A stretch of DNA of 64,000 nt, from the IMG/VR virus record IMGVR_UViG_3300042198_000079, positions 62,001 to 126,000 of that record; one strand, 5' to 3'. Under the pieces are notes generated by a model. It saw nothing but the letters and a program-made list of their open reading frames with translations. It made no database searches and was not told the DNA's origin. Position numbers and translations under genes: made by a program. Source of the stretch: a virus. Below are positions 15,781 through 24,546 of the stretch, one piece after another. Every line of letters starts with the position of its first letter. Position 1 is the stretch's first letter.

Positions 15781-16280
15781 CAATGTTGTTTGAGCCACTG
15801 AGCAAGTTCGTCTTTGGATAAAGATATATAAGGAATTATTTGATCATCATTCATGTCAATCAAGCTAATAGATCCATTAGGATGATGTTTGATATATCCA
15901 ATAGGCAATATCAAATTATATATCCATTCCAACATAATTGAAGAATGAGTAGACATAACAAAAGGAAATTGTTTATATTCTATATAATTCCTCTTACAAT
16001 AATCTTTTACCAATAAATCATATTTTGCATAATCTTTATTAGTTTTCCACCAATTTATTTTATTTTCTGTAAAATTTTCTATTGCTTCTGATGTCAAAAA
16101 CCAATTTAAAGGTTTACTGGTTTTTGTTTTAAAAAACAAATTATTAAAAAATCTAGGTTTTAAATATAAAAAAGAAAATAAAACATCTAAATCATGCGGA
16201 TCGTATTTCGGATTTTCTTCTCCTTGTTCTTTTTTTGGGTTGTTCGTCATCCACATTTCTAATATTTCCTGTTTTTTCAT
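15777..16280 (-). CDS. Unknown protein, 167 residues
   Basis: Starts MKKQEILEMWMTNN and overlaps the preceding gene by 89 bases; an internal ATG at 16250 would cut the overlap to 59. Trp/Phe-rich middle (LKPRFFNNLFFKTKTSK, KINWWKTNKDYAKYD) and a C-terminal LSKDELAQWLKQ helix. It lies between gp32 and gp41, where T4 keeps genes 59 and 33, but I see no convincing match to either. Confidence 0.5.
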   Translation of the reverse strand: MKKQEILEMWMTNNPKKEQGEENPKYDPHDLDVLFSFLYLKPRFFNNLFFKTKTSKPLNWFLTSEAIENFTENKINWWKTNKDYAKYDLLVKDYCKRNYIEYKQFPFVMSTHSSIMLEWIYNLILPIGYIKHHPNGSISLIDMNDDQIIPYISLSKDELAQWLKQHC

Positions 16281-16521
16281 TGTTGTATTTTTTAGATTTA
16301 GATGCGGTTGGATATTGATATGAATAAAATTCTATAAATGAATATTTTGTAATCTCTAAATATTTTTCTAAAAGAAGCATAATATTTTTGTTTTTTATAA
16401 CTTCTAATATAAAAGTAGTAGAACTATATATTTTATTATTTAATAAAGATATTAAAGTAGTTACTTTTTTAAAACCAGATAAAATTTCATTATAATCTAT
16501 TTCATCATATTCATTTTGCAT
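16192..16521 (-). CDS. Unknown small protein with basic C-terminus, downstream of gp41
   Basis: 109 residues, start ATG nine bases after the gp41 stop. The N-terminal half is helical (ILSGFKKVTTLISLLNN) and the end is very basic (QPKKRTRRRKSEIR), a nucleic-acid-binding look. The operon position after gp41 suggests a replication or late-transcription accessory role. T4 gp33 occupies a similar place and size, but the sequence does not show its features clearly, so no symbol is given. Confidence 0.5.
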   Translation of the reverse strand: MQNEYDEIDYNEILSGFKKVTTLISLLNNKIYSSTTFILEVIKNKNIMLLLEKYLEITKYSFIEFYSYQYPTASKSKKYNNEKTGNIRNVDDEQPKKRTRRRKSEIRSA

Positions 16522-16530
16522 TAATAATAA

Positions 16531-18951
16531 TTAACCCTGTATAGTATCGAAATCAAAATTAAAATTTGACGAAGAAACAGAATTAATCATATTTTCCATT
16601 TCGGAATTAAAGTCTGTCATTTTCATATTTCTATAATCTATAGATAGTTTACCTCCTTGACCTTTAACACTGAAACGAGATTTCACAACTCTATAATTAA
16701 TCCAAGAACCCTCTTTTGCATTTTGATCTTGCCAAAAGTTTATTTGTGCATCTGCCGTTTGCGGAATTCCTTGAGATTCCAAAGTAGCAGACATATCAGG
16801 ATCTTCTTGTTTTAAAGAATTTTTAATATCTAATTGTGTCGGAGACAATATAGGACATTCCCAAATATACGAAAGACTTCTGACGTTAGCAGCAAGATCT
16901 TTTTGATCTTTATACATGTTATAACCTTTGCTTTGATTTCCTGAATTTGGAATCATTAAAGAATGCATATCCAAAATAATAATATCTGGAACAAATCCGT
17001 CTACTCTTTTAAGCTGCTTTAAAAAAGATGAATATTGTCTAGGTGTAATTTCATTAGCAGGAAATTGTTTTATATTCAATCTTCCTTTTTCCAAAGAAGA
17101 TTTTAATGTTTCAATTTCTTTTCTCAATTCGTCGCTCTTATAATGTAAATTAGACAGTTCGATTCCGGTTATAATAGAAGAAACTCGTTTTGCCCAATTT
17201 TTTTCACTTAATTCAAATGTAGCAACTTGCACTTTTTTGTTTTGTTTTAAACAATTAGTTGCAAGGTTTGCCATTGTTAAAGAATTGTGCGTAACAATAT
17301 AGTTTGTTGTTAAATACAAATTATCTTTTGCATTTACTGTTATGCACATCGATTCTTCGTCTGCGGTTTTTTTAATAGAAATTACAAAATTATCTCCAAA
17401 TTTTTCAATTACATAATCATTCTTTAATTCTTCGTATATTTTTTTAGAAACTAATATTTCTAAATATGTTTTAGATGCAGAATACAACTTACAAGAACAT
17501 CCTAATGACCATATGATTTTTTGTATTTGTTTAAACAACCAATCATGATTCCATTTTAAATCAAATAAATTTTTATTAATACAAAAAATTAAGTTTTTTG
17601 TATTTTCTTTTAAAAAGAGATCATCTTTGGTATCTAAAATGCCCTTCAAAAGATTAATTTTATCGACTGCTGTATAGTCAATGCATTCAACAGGAACATA
17701 TTTGCTGTAAATTTTGTTATTTTCGACAAATATTTTCTTAAATTTGTCTAGATAAAAATCGTTTTTATCTTCGCTATCGGACAAAACATAATGATCCTCT
17801 TTATATTCTTTTAAATTATAAACAGTTTTATTTTCAGGAGGAAGTATTGTATTTAAATAATATTTGTCTTGAAAAATTCCGTTTATTTGAGAAACGATGT
17901 TTTTATCTTTTAAGTGAAAAACTATTTTATCGTCGAGAATAGCTCCAGATGTTAAAAAACACCCAAGAACATAAGGAGGTATTTCTGGTTTAGAATATGT
18001 AAAAATAGGAGAAGAACAAGGTATTTTTATTAAATCTTTGCTAGAATTAAACTTATGAAGAATATTCAAAGTAGTAAGGGTTTCGTAAATTTCCAAATCT
18101 TTATTCCAAACATTCCACAAATGATCTTTACATGCTTTTACTTTTCTTCCGTCCCAAAACGTAATTTCATACGTTTCAACAATTCCTTGAGGATGAACAT
18201 GTGTAATTGTGACAGGCGAACCATCCGAACCAAAAACACAATCTCCCGGTTGCAAACTTCCAAAAGCAACAATTCCTTTATATGGAGTTGGGGTTTGTGT
18301 ATATAATGGTTGTGCTTTACCTATATTGACGGTTCCGCCAAATACATAGAAAGATACGTCACTAGAACAAAACCCCCCTCCAAGTGCCTTGTCTAAGCTT
18401 GGAAATCCAGAGCTAATAAAATTATCAACTCTTTTTAATTCATCAATGTGTTTTTCTATATTTTCCAGATAAAAAAAGCCTGTATCTTCTTTTAAGGAAA
18501 TGCCGAATACTCGGTCCATTTCTTTTTGTATTTGATGTGTATCATAAACCCCATTGGATGTTTTTAATTCAATTTGTTTATCTAAAATCTTTTGAATACT
18601 TCTTTGTTTTATGTAAACTTCTAGATTTTTTAATAATTCGTCGAAATTAAAAATTTCTCCTTTTGGAATCTTTTTTAATTCTGCTAAGGTTTTAGCTAAA
18701 AACGCATCTTCGTCTTCATTGTTTAATTTTAAAACAATTTCAGAAGCAGTTGGAAAATTATCATAACTTTCATAATAACTTTTAATTATAGAAAAAATAG
18801 GACGGAAAAAAGAATTAGTCCGCCCTATCATTTCTGGAGTAAGATAATTAATCGCAACATTAGAAAATCTTTCCTTTTTTCTCAAAAGGAAATGATACAT
18901 CATTACTGTTTCAAATTTATCTAAGTTAAGTGTATTATTCGTCGTTGTCAT
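16531..18951 (-). CDS. 41: Replicative DNA helicase (DnaB/gp41-like) interrupted by an intein
   Basis: 806-residue precursor from ATG 18951 (a TTG six codons earlier lies inside uvsX and is rejected). The extein is a RecA-fold hexameric helicase: SGFPSLDKALGGGF leads into Walker A GTVNIGK/S, with the intein between Lys and Ser; then ATFELSEKNWAKR, the Walker B strand DIIILDMHS, SPTQLDIKN and the late RVVKSRF arginine region. Without the intein it is about 462 residues, the size of T4 gp41. The protein unwinds the fork and hosts primase. The ATPase should be inactive until splicing restores Walker A. Overlaps uvsX by 17 bases. Confidence 0.9.
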   Translation of the reverse strand: MTTTNNTLNLDKFETVMMYHFLLRKKERFSNVAINYLTPEMIGRTNSFFRPIFSIIKSYYESYDNFPTASEIVLKLNNEDEDAFLAKTLAELKKIPKGEIFNFDELLKNLEVYIKQRSIQKILDKQIELKTSNGVYDTHQIQKEMDRVFGISLKEDTGFFYLENIEKHIDELKRVDNFISSGFPSLDKALGGGFCSSDVSFYVFGGTVNIGKAQPLYTQTPTPYKGIVAFGSLQPGDCVFGSDGSPVTITHVHPQGIVETYEITFWDGRKVKACKDHLWNVWNKDLEIYETLTTLNILHKFNSSKDLIKIPCSSPIFTYSKPEIPPYVLGCFLTSGAILDDKIVFHLKDKNIVSQINGIFQDKYYLNTILPPENKTVYNLKEYKEDHYVLSDSEDKNDFYLDKFKKIFVENNKIYSKYVPVECIDYTAVDKINLLKGILDTKDDLFLKENTKNLIFCINKNLFDLKWNHDWLFKQIQKIIWSLGCSCKLYSASKTYLEILVSKKIYEELKNDYVIEKFGDNFVISIKKTADEESMCITVNAKDNLYLTTNYIVTHNSLTMANLATNCLKQNKKVQVATFELSEKNWAKRVSSIITGIELSNLHYKSDELRKEIETLKSSLEKGRLNIKQFPANEITPRQYSSFLKQLKRVDGFVPDIIILDMHSLMIPNSGNQSKGYNMYKDQKDLAANVRSLSYIWECPILSPTQLDIKNSLKQEDPDMSATLESQGIPQTADAQINFWQDQNAKEGSWINYRVVKSRFSVKGQGGKLSIDYRNMKMTDFNSEMENMINSVSSSNFNFDFDTIQG
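17284..18315 (-). mobile_element. Class 3 intein in gp41 Walker A, degenerate LAGLIDADG endonuclease
   Basis: 344 residues (213-556 of the precursor) from Ala (AQPLYTQTPTP) to THN before host Ser557. The first residue is Ala instead of Cys/Ser. The three class 3 hallmark residues are present: Trp279 in block B (CKDHLW, two after the His), Cys536 in block F (EESMCITV) and Thr554 next to the end (YIVTHN). In class 3 inteins the block F Cys starts splicing. The endonuclease motifs are weak: LGCFLTSGA lacks the first catalytic Asp, while GILDTKDDL keeps an Asp. The intein probably splices but no longer homes. Confidence 0.88.
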
Positions 18952-20029
18952 CTGGTAATTCGAAATCAACTTTAGTAGAGTCTACATCATAGATTCCATT
19001 TTGTCCATTGCCACCAATGGAATAATTCGAATAACACCAAGATCGAAATTCTTCATTTTCTAATAAAGAAAGCAAAACATTTTTTGGAATATTAGAAGAA
19101 GTGTAATACTTATCATTATAACCAACCCAAGTTTTTCTTCCATCCAGACCCAATTCCTTACATTTATTTTTTTCTATTTTTTTGAGGAAATTTGAATGGG
19201 TTCCCAGTTCCAGTAATCCAGAACAAGTATCAATACCTTCTTTTTCATGAATATTAATTGATACTTGTAAGTTTTGTTTTACGAAACGCGATTTGATTGC
19301 AGTTATACAAAATGTTTGTCCAACAACACTATCTCCATCTTTTAATTTTTTACTAGAAGTAAAAAGTATAGTATCGGATGCCAAATATAATTTCTTACCT
19401 CCTGCGATCACTTTTTTACTAAACATTTCTTGAGTATCATAATAGTGATTAATTAATAGACAAGGAATGCCCCGTGCCTTTAGTCTAGGGGTCATAACTC
19501 TGGCAAAAGAATTTAATTTTTTTGCTCTGGTCATATCGGTTTTGTCTTCTCCTGCCAAAAGATCATCTGCTTCTTTTTTACTAGAAGCCATACCAATAGA
19601 ATCGACAATGATTAAAACTTTATCGTCTAAAGTAGCAGGATAAATGTCATTCATCATCCCATGAGTCAAATCTTCGATACCTTCAAAAGATTTATATGCA
19701 ACATCTTCATCTTTTAATCCAAAATTCTTAAAATATTCTGGTGTTGCTCCATGTTCATTTGAATAAAACAATATAACAGGATTTTCCTTTTCGTGTTTTT
19801 TTACAAATGAACTTGCAATTTCTAAACAATATGAAGTTTTAAAAGTAGAACTGTCTCCGACAAATTGAATAATTCCCGGTCTGATTCCCCCGTTTTTAGG
19901 ATCACCTCCTAAAATAAGATTCAAAGCAGGAATTCTTGTAGGAACTGGTTCTACGTGAAGAATTTCACATTCGGATACTTTAGAGAAGCCCGGTTTTTTA
20001 AATATTGTATCTTTAAAAATTGTTGTCAT
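18935..20029 (-). CDS. uvsX: UvsX recombinase (RecA family)
   Basis: 364 residues. It has the UvsX form of Walker A (GDSSTFKTS; phage UvsX has Phe where RecA has Gly), then YSNEHGATPEYFKNFG, the Walker B strand KVLIIVDSIGMASSKKE, and the DNA-binding loop region CLLINHYYDTQEMFSKKV followed by AGGKKLYLASD. UvsX forms filaments on single-stranded DNA and drives strand invasion and recombination-dependent replication. Its partners UvsY and UvsW are in this window at about 56 kb, gp32 nearby. The acidic tail (FELPDDNDE) overlaps the gp41 start. Confidence 0.93.
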   Translation of the reverse strand: MTTIFKDTIFKKPGFSKVSECEILHVEPVPTRIPALNLILGGDPKNGGIRPGIIQFVGDSSTFKTSYCLEIASSFVKKHEKENPVILFYSNEHGATPEYFKNFGLKDEDVAYKSFEGIEDLTHGMMNDIYPATLDDKVLIIVDSIGMASSKKEADDLLAGEDKTDMTRAKKLNSFARVMTPRLKARGIPCLLINHYYDTQEMFSKKVIAGGKKLYLASDTILFTSSKKLKDGDSVVGQTFCITAIKSRFVKQNLQVSINIHEKEGIDTCSGLLELGTHSNFLKKIEKNKCKELGLDGRKTWVGYNDKYYTSSNIPKNVLLSLLENEEFRSWCYSNYSIGGNGQNGIYDVDSTKVDFELPDDNDE

Positions 20030-20032
20030 AAT

Positions 20033-20428
20033 TTATTCAAATAATCTAGGAATAGTAATTTCTTCAGATTGTGTGTTGGAAACTAAATTAGAAGGAGGAA
20101 CTTCTATCAATCCACAACGAAGCAAATACACTTGTTTAAAAGTGTGATTTTCTGAAGTAACTTCCTTGTCTAAATCAAATGGTAAATCGGAATGTAATAA
20201 ATTTGATTTATTAAATGAAAACGGTTCATTTTCCTTTTTCATAAATTCTGTAAAAACAACAGGAAAAGGTTCATAAAACAATGATTGATTGTTTGGACCA
20301 GTTCTCAAAATAATTTTATGTAAATGTGTCAAAGAAACATTGTTTTTTGTTTCGGAATCTAAAATCCCAATAAAAACGGTTCCTTCGTTTGTTACTACCA
20401 CTCTAACGTCATGTTCGGTCTTATCCAT
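20033..20428 (-). CDS. Unknown protein between polymerase and uvsX
   Basis: 131 residues. The N-terminal VRVVVTNEGTVFIGILDSE has the look of an Sm/LSm-like strand pair (nucleic acid binding), but I cannot confirm the fold. It has its own consensus promoter and leaderless start, and its stop lies three bases before uvsX, so it is the first gene of a uvsX-gp41 transcription unit. Possibly a small regulator of this unit. Confidence 0.55.
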   Translation of the reverse strand: MDKTEHDVRVVVTNEGTVFIGILDSETKNNVSLTHLHKIILRTGPNNQSLFYEPFPVVFTEFMKKENEPFSFNKSNLLHSDLPFDLDKEVTSENHTFKQVYLLRCGLIEVPPSNLVSNTQSEEITIPRLFE

Positions 20429-20435
20429 ATATCTT

Positions 20436-20464
20436 ATTATACACTACTTTAAAATCGATATCAA
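20436..20464 (-). promoter_or_regulatory. Sigma70-type promoter of the uvsX operon
   Basis: TTGATA (20459-20464), 17 bp, TATAAT (20436-20441) on the minus strand; seven bases to the ATG at 20428. The -35 box overlaps the polymerase stop codon. Confidence 0.82.
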
Positions 20465-22923
20465 GCACATGAAGCAAATTCTTTAAACAAATCTACTTCA
20501 CCGTATGTTTGAAAATTAGGAAATCTCCAATTCAAAACTTCAAATGAAGTCTTTAATCCTGAATAGATTGTTCTTTCCCACATTCCGTAATAGTCAGGAA
20601 TCAATCCAAAGTCATAAGGAAATTCGGTTTTATATGCTATTCTTTCTATTCCATAAGAATTTTGCATAACACTCATAACTTTAATATCATCGCCATCAGT
20701 AATAATTGGATATTTTTTAATATTGTATAATTCTATCAATTCATTATACTTCAAAGAAGCCTTTATATGAAAGGGAACTCCTTTTTTCACATTTTTATAC
20801 TTCTTTATATTTTTACAAGATATTCTTGTTGCCAGATTATCTATTGGCGTTTCTGAAAATTTTTCCCAATGTTCAGAAAGAACATCACAAACTTCAGATT
20901 CGCTAAAACCATTCAATATACAATTTTCAAAAACATCTCTTAGTATTCCTTTTGCTTCTTTAGAAATCGTCGATTTTCTTACAGAAACTCCTCTGTATTT
21001 GTATTCTAGTTTATTCTTTCCTTCAGAACAACGAACACGCATAACATAGTTTTTCTTTTTTAAGAAAAGAGAATAATCACTGGCAACTTCCCATCCAAAT
21101 TTACAACGAGGATCAATGGAATTATATTCATTTTTACAAAATATTTCTACTTTTTTGTTTAAAATTTTGGTCAAAGAATTTAAAACTTTAATTCCGTCAT
21201 TAGTAAGACCATCAGAATCAAAATAATCTAATGTGAGAACTTTAACCATTAAAGAATCAGTATCTGAAGCAACCACGCACGATTCATCATTAAAAATATC
21301 TTCCATTACAGTTGCAGACTTTTTGATCAAATTTTGACCAGTGGAAGTTACGCTTTCTGCACATTCTACATCATACATACAGAAATATTTGCATCCACAT
21401 GCTCCATATACAGAATTAATCAAAATCTTAATTGCATATTGTTCGCTATCCAAAATCTTTTTCTTATCTGGATCTTCGGTAGTTTCTATCAATTTTTTGA
21501 TACGAACACGTTCAGAATATGTTTTGTCCAAATATTCTGGAATGATTCCTTTAAAAGATTGATCGAAAATTATTCCACAAGAAGAAAGAGAATATTTATT
21601 GGATTTTAAATAAGCATCAAAACCATCTAAAGGCATTATTTTTTCTTTATCGAGTATAGAAAATTTAACTTGTCCATCTGTTTTTTTAATAACTTTTCCA
21701 ATTTTAGTTTCGGGGGAAATATTCAAAGTTATCATTGTATTTGGATACAATGAATTAACGTCAAAAACGACAATTCCGGTATGAATGCCCGGAATTGGTT
21801 CTTTAACAAACCCCCCTTCAAAATCTACAGAAGAGTCGTCGTATATATTAGAAGGAATAATTCTTTTCTTTTCCCATGCGGATTTGGCAAGACATCCTTC
21901 GATGATTCTAACTTTACCCAAAGCAGAATTCAATGTGGTAAATCCCTGCGTAACCGTATTTCTTGCAATTTGCAAAAACGATTTTTTTTCATCTAGATCT
22001 ACCATCAATCTAACGTCTTGAATATTGTATTCTACAAATTTTCTCCAATCGTTATTGGAAAGAGAATAAAGCGAACCTTCATATTTTATTTTGCCTTCCA
22101 AACCAGAATAAGTGGAAACATATTCCAATGAATAACTTTCTAATTTAGAAGGATGCATGTATTCAAACAACAATTTATAATCAACATGGGATATTCCCGG
22201 AATATCCCATTTATCGTATTGCGTTTGACGTTTTCTATTTAACTTTTTAGTAGAATAGATTTTTCTAATGGGAGACAGAGATTCTGGAGGGATTTTCAAT
22301 CTTTTCAATCGATTGACAATATATGGAATATCGAATTCTTCTCCGTTCCATGTTACCAAAATATCAGGAAGGGAAGAAATTCTATATGCAAAATTTTCTA
22401 ATAGTTCTTTTTCAGTTTTAAAGTAATAATATATATTTCTGTCATCAATCGGATCACATTTTTTTATTCCCCAAGTATAGGTGATATTGTCAATTGAATC
22501 ATGACAAGAAATCACATTTATCGGAAATTTGGAATCTTCTGGTTGAGGAAATCCATCATTTTCTGGATCTACATCGACTTCAATGTCCAAATACCATATT
22601 CTCATTTTAAATGAGGAATCCAACCCTTTGTCTTTATATTTTAAGAAAAGATATTGTTGGTCACAAGGTAAATTAAAATAAACTTTGCCGTAATTGTCTT
22701 TGGCAAAAGTATTACGTTCATATGAATTAGAAAACCTTTTTAAGACTAAAGGTTCATCATAGATGGATCTTGCGTCTTCTACATTGTCGTGTATAGATTT
22801 TTGAGTGTATAAAAACGGCTTGTAATTAATTATCGAATGATTTCTGGTGCCACTGTCGTCATAAATCCATTCATGAATATTTGATGTTTTTGAATCAAAA
22901 TAAACATTAGACAATTTTATCAT
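20461..22923 (-). CDS. 43: DNA polymerase, family B (T4 gp43-like)
   Basis: 820 residues. The exonuclease domain shows Exo I WYLDIEVDVD (about 110), Exo II VTWNGEEFDIPYIV (about 190) and Exo III EYNIQDVRLMVD (about 295). The polymerase domain shows motif A FDVNSLYPNTM (about 395), motif B KILINSVYGACG (about 490) and motif C ASDTDSLMVKV (about 555). All catalytic aspartates are present, so proofreading and synthesis should be intact. It copies the phage genome with gp45 and gp32. Shorter than T4 gp43 (898). Start overlaps the preceding gene as ATGA. No intein. Confidence 0.96.
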   Translation of the reverse strand: MIKLSNVYFDSKTSNIHEWIYDDSGTRNHSIINYKPFLYTQKSIHDNVEDARSIYDEPLVLKRFSNSYERNTFAKDNYGKVYFNLPCDQQYLFLKYKDKGLDSSFKMRIWYLDIEVDVDPENDGFPQPEDSKFPINVISCHDSIDNITYTWGIKKCDPIDDRNIYYYFKTEKELLENFAYRISSLPDILVTWNGEEFDIPYIVNRLKRLKIPPESLSPIRKIYSTKKLNRKRQTQYDKWDIPGISHVDYKLLFEYMHPSKLESYSLEYVSTYSGLEGKIKYEGSLYSLSNNDWRKFVEYNIQDVRLMVDLDEKKSFLQIARNTVTQGFTTLNSALGKVRIIEGCLAKSAWEKKRIIPSNIYDDSSVDFEGGFVKEPIPGIHTGIVVFDVNSLYPNTMITLNISPETKIGKVIKKTDGQVKFSILDKEKIMPLDGFDAYLKSNKYSLSSCGIIFDQSFKGIIPEYLDKTYSERVRIKKLIETTEDPDKKKILDSEQYAIKILINSVYGACGCKYFCMYDVECAESVTSTGQNLIKKSATVMEDIFNDESCVVASDTDSLMVKVLTLDYFDSDGLTNDGIKVLNSLTKILNKKVEIFCKNEYNSIDPRCKFGWEVASDYSLFLKKKNYVMRVRCSEGKNKLEYKYRGVSVRKSTISKEAKGILRDVFENCILNGFSESEVCDVLSEHWEKFSETPIDNLATRISCKNIKKYKNVKKGVPFHIKASLKYNELIELYNIKKYPIITDGDDIKVMSVMQNSYGIERIAYKTEFPYDFGLIPDYYGMWERTIYSGLKTSFEVLNWRFPNFQTYGEVDLFKEFASCA

Positions 22924-23216
22924 TTTTTATTCGTGTTAGATATGCTAGATTTTAACAGAAGTCCTTCTTGGTAATTTCTTATTTCGATAAAGGACTCGTT
23001 GAGAAGTTCTGTTAACTTATTTGTAATCTTAGAATCTATACCATCGATCTTTATCTCCTTCAACACACATTCTCCAGAAATCTTAAAAAAAACTTCGTCT
23101 CTTTCCTTTTCTATGTAAAAATTTCTTAAAGCTTTGCCTAATTTTTCAAATTCTTCTTCCCACGAAGAACTAGAATCGTATAATTCTTCAATAACATTTT
23201 TTTCGTCCGATGCCAT
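22920..23216 (-). CDS. YbaB/EbfC-like nucleoid-associated protein (tentative)
   Basis: 98 residues. The segment FFKISGECVLKEIKIDGIDS followed by LTELLNESFIEIRNYQEGL matches the YbaB pattern (V-x-I-x-G ... I-x-I-D ... L-x-x-L-V-x-x-A-x-N) after an N-terminal helix. YbaB dimers bind DNA non-specifically; in Bacteria the gene often sits beside dnaX/recR, here it is coupled by ATGA to the polymerase. Length fits the family (about 105). The function is inferred from a short pattern only. Confidence 0.45.
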   Translation of the reverse strand: MASDEKNVIEELYDSSSSWEEEFEKLGKALRNFYIEKERDEVFFKISGECVLKEIKIDGIDSKITNKLTELLNESFIEIRNYQEGLLLKSSISNTNKK

Positions 23217-23224
23217 ACTTTTGT

Positions 23225-23253
23225 ATCTTATAGATTTTTTAGTTCTTTGTCAA
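23225..23253 (-). promoter_or_regulatory. Sigma70-type promoter of the polymerase operon
   Basis: TTGACA (23248-23253), 17 bp, TAAGAT (23225-23230) on the minus strand, eight bases before the ATG at 23216. The -35 box contains the stop of the glycosyltransferase gene. Confidence 0.8.
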
Positions 23254-24506
23254 TCTGGAAATTGTTCTTTGTTCAAATTATAAATTAATTTTGATTCTTT
23301 TCTGGATTTGTCGCCATATGGAGTCAGAAACAATTTTAAATAATCGTCCATGTGATCTTGTATAAATAATCCCTCTGCTCTTTGTCTGGATTGTTTAGAA
23401 ATTTCACTATAATTTCCATTTAATACTTCGTCTATTTTAGAAATCATTTCCTCTCCACTTTGAAATTTATATCTAGCATCAGCATACGGAGGACATTCTT
23501 GAGCAACACATGGCAACCCCTGAACCCAAGAATCCAAAAGTTTTTGCCAACTTTTAGAATGTGAAAAATAATTTGCTATTAAAGGAGCAATAGTGCATTG
23601 CACATTTAAACTTTTAAGTTTTTCAGGAAAATCCATAATGTTTACCCATTCGTGAAATTCAATTTGTCCAGAATCTACATATTTTTTAAGATATACTGGA
23701 CAACCACCAAATAAAACCCATTGATATTTATCTAATGTCTCTATTATGGATTTTCCTACGTGTATAAAATCATCATACAAGTCTTCTTGTTTCTCGACCT
23801 TTCCTGTAATTTTAAAATGAGTTGGGCTACCGTTCCAACAAACTCTTGGTTTCTTTTTATTTTTTTCAAAATTTCTTAAAACATTTTCTTCATTATAATG
23901 ATTTCCTGCCCATCTTTTTGAAATCAAGTTTGGAAATGTTGTAATTTTATTATAACCTAATGTATTTCTGTATGTCTCCTTCATAAAAGAAGAACAAACT
24001 ATAAATTCATCGCATAAGTTTATAATTTCTTTGACTCTAGAATCGTGGTTCGGATCTTTGAAATTTTCTTTTGCAGCATTGTAATCCGGTATACCATGGT
24101 GATATTTTCCGTCGAGTCCTTTAACACTTAACAAAAAGAGATCATCGACTTCAAATATTAATTTAAATGCTGTTCCTTTTTCTGCTAAAATTGATTGTTG
24201 TAAGTTTTTAAGGTTTTTGAAATATTCCAATTGGTGTTGTTCGCCCTGCCTTTGTATAATAACAGCATTAGAATTAGTAAAAGTTTCTTTTGAAAAAATC
24301 ATCATATGGCTTGTGTTTACAATGCCCTTTCCGTGATAGCTAAGGTGCATTAGTGGTTCCATTAGCCTGATATAAGAACACCCGCTAGAATCCGCCAAAA
24401 AGGACGTTATAACGGGAATTTGATTGATGATTGGGGAACGGGGAGAATTTTGATTTTCTAAATTTACATTAGTATTTTTAAATTCTCTCTTAAACTGTAA
24501 TGCCAT
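23250..24506 (-). CDS. GT-B fold glycosyltransferase
   Basis: 418 residues. The overall layout is that of a group-1-like glycosyltransferase: an N-terminal domain with FKLIFEVDDLFLLSVKG and DEFIVCSSFMKETYRN, a linker, then a C-terminal domain with KPRVCWNGSPTHFK, KYQWVLFGGCP and the end region SWVQGLPCVAQECPPYAD. By family knowledge it transfers a sugar from a nucleotide sugar. Substrate unknown: modification of phage DNA, of a virion protein, or of the host surface are all possible. One of at least five glycosyltransferase-like genes in the window. Confidence 0.72.
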   Translation of the reverse strand: MALQFKREFKNTNVNLENQNSPRSPIINQIPVITSFLADSSGCSYIRLMEPLMHLSYHGKGIVNTSHMMIFSKETFTNSNAVIIQRQGEQHQLEYFKNLKNLQQSILAEKGTAFKLIFEVDDLFLLSVKGLDGKYHHGIPDYNAAKENFKDPNHDSRVKEIINLCDEFIVCSSFMKETYRNTLGYNKITTFPNLISKRWAGNHYNEENVLRNFEKNKKKPRVCWNGSPTHFKITGKVEKQEDLYDDFIHVGKSIIETLDKYQWVLFGGCPVYLKKYVDSGQIEFHEWVNIMDFPEKLKSLNVQCTIAPLIANYFSHSKSWQKLLDSWVQGLPCVAQECPPYADARYKFQSGEEMISKIDEVLNGNYSEISKQSRQRAEGLFIQDHMDDYLKLFLTPYGDKSRKESKLIYNLNKEQFPD

Positions 24507-24511
24507 ATAAA

Positions 24512-24540
24512 TAGATATATTTTTATCTATTCGACATCAA
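24512..24540 (-). promoter_or_regulatory. Sigma70-type promoter of the glycosyltransferase gene
   Basis: TTGATG (24535-24540), 17 bp, TATCTA (24512-24517) on the minus strand, five bases before the ATG at 24506. Confidence 0.6.
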
Positions 24541-24546
24541 ATAACA

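Noticed and set aside
16192-16521. T4 gp33 (late co-activator) identity for the small gene after gp41
   Set aside because: Position and size fit, but the sequence does not show gp33 features, in particular no recognisable clamp-binding C-terminus; the basic tail argues against it.
18952-18969. TTG start giving gp41 six extra residues
   Set aside because: The extension lies inside uvsX and ATG 18951 is the standard choice.
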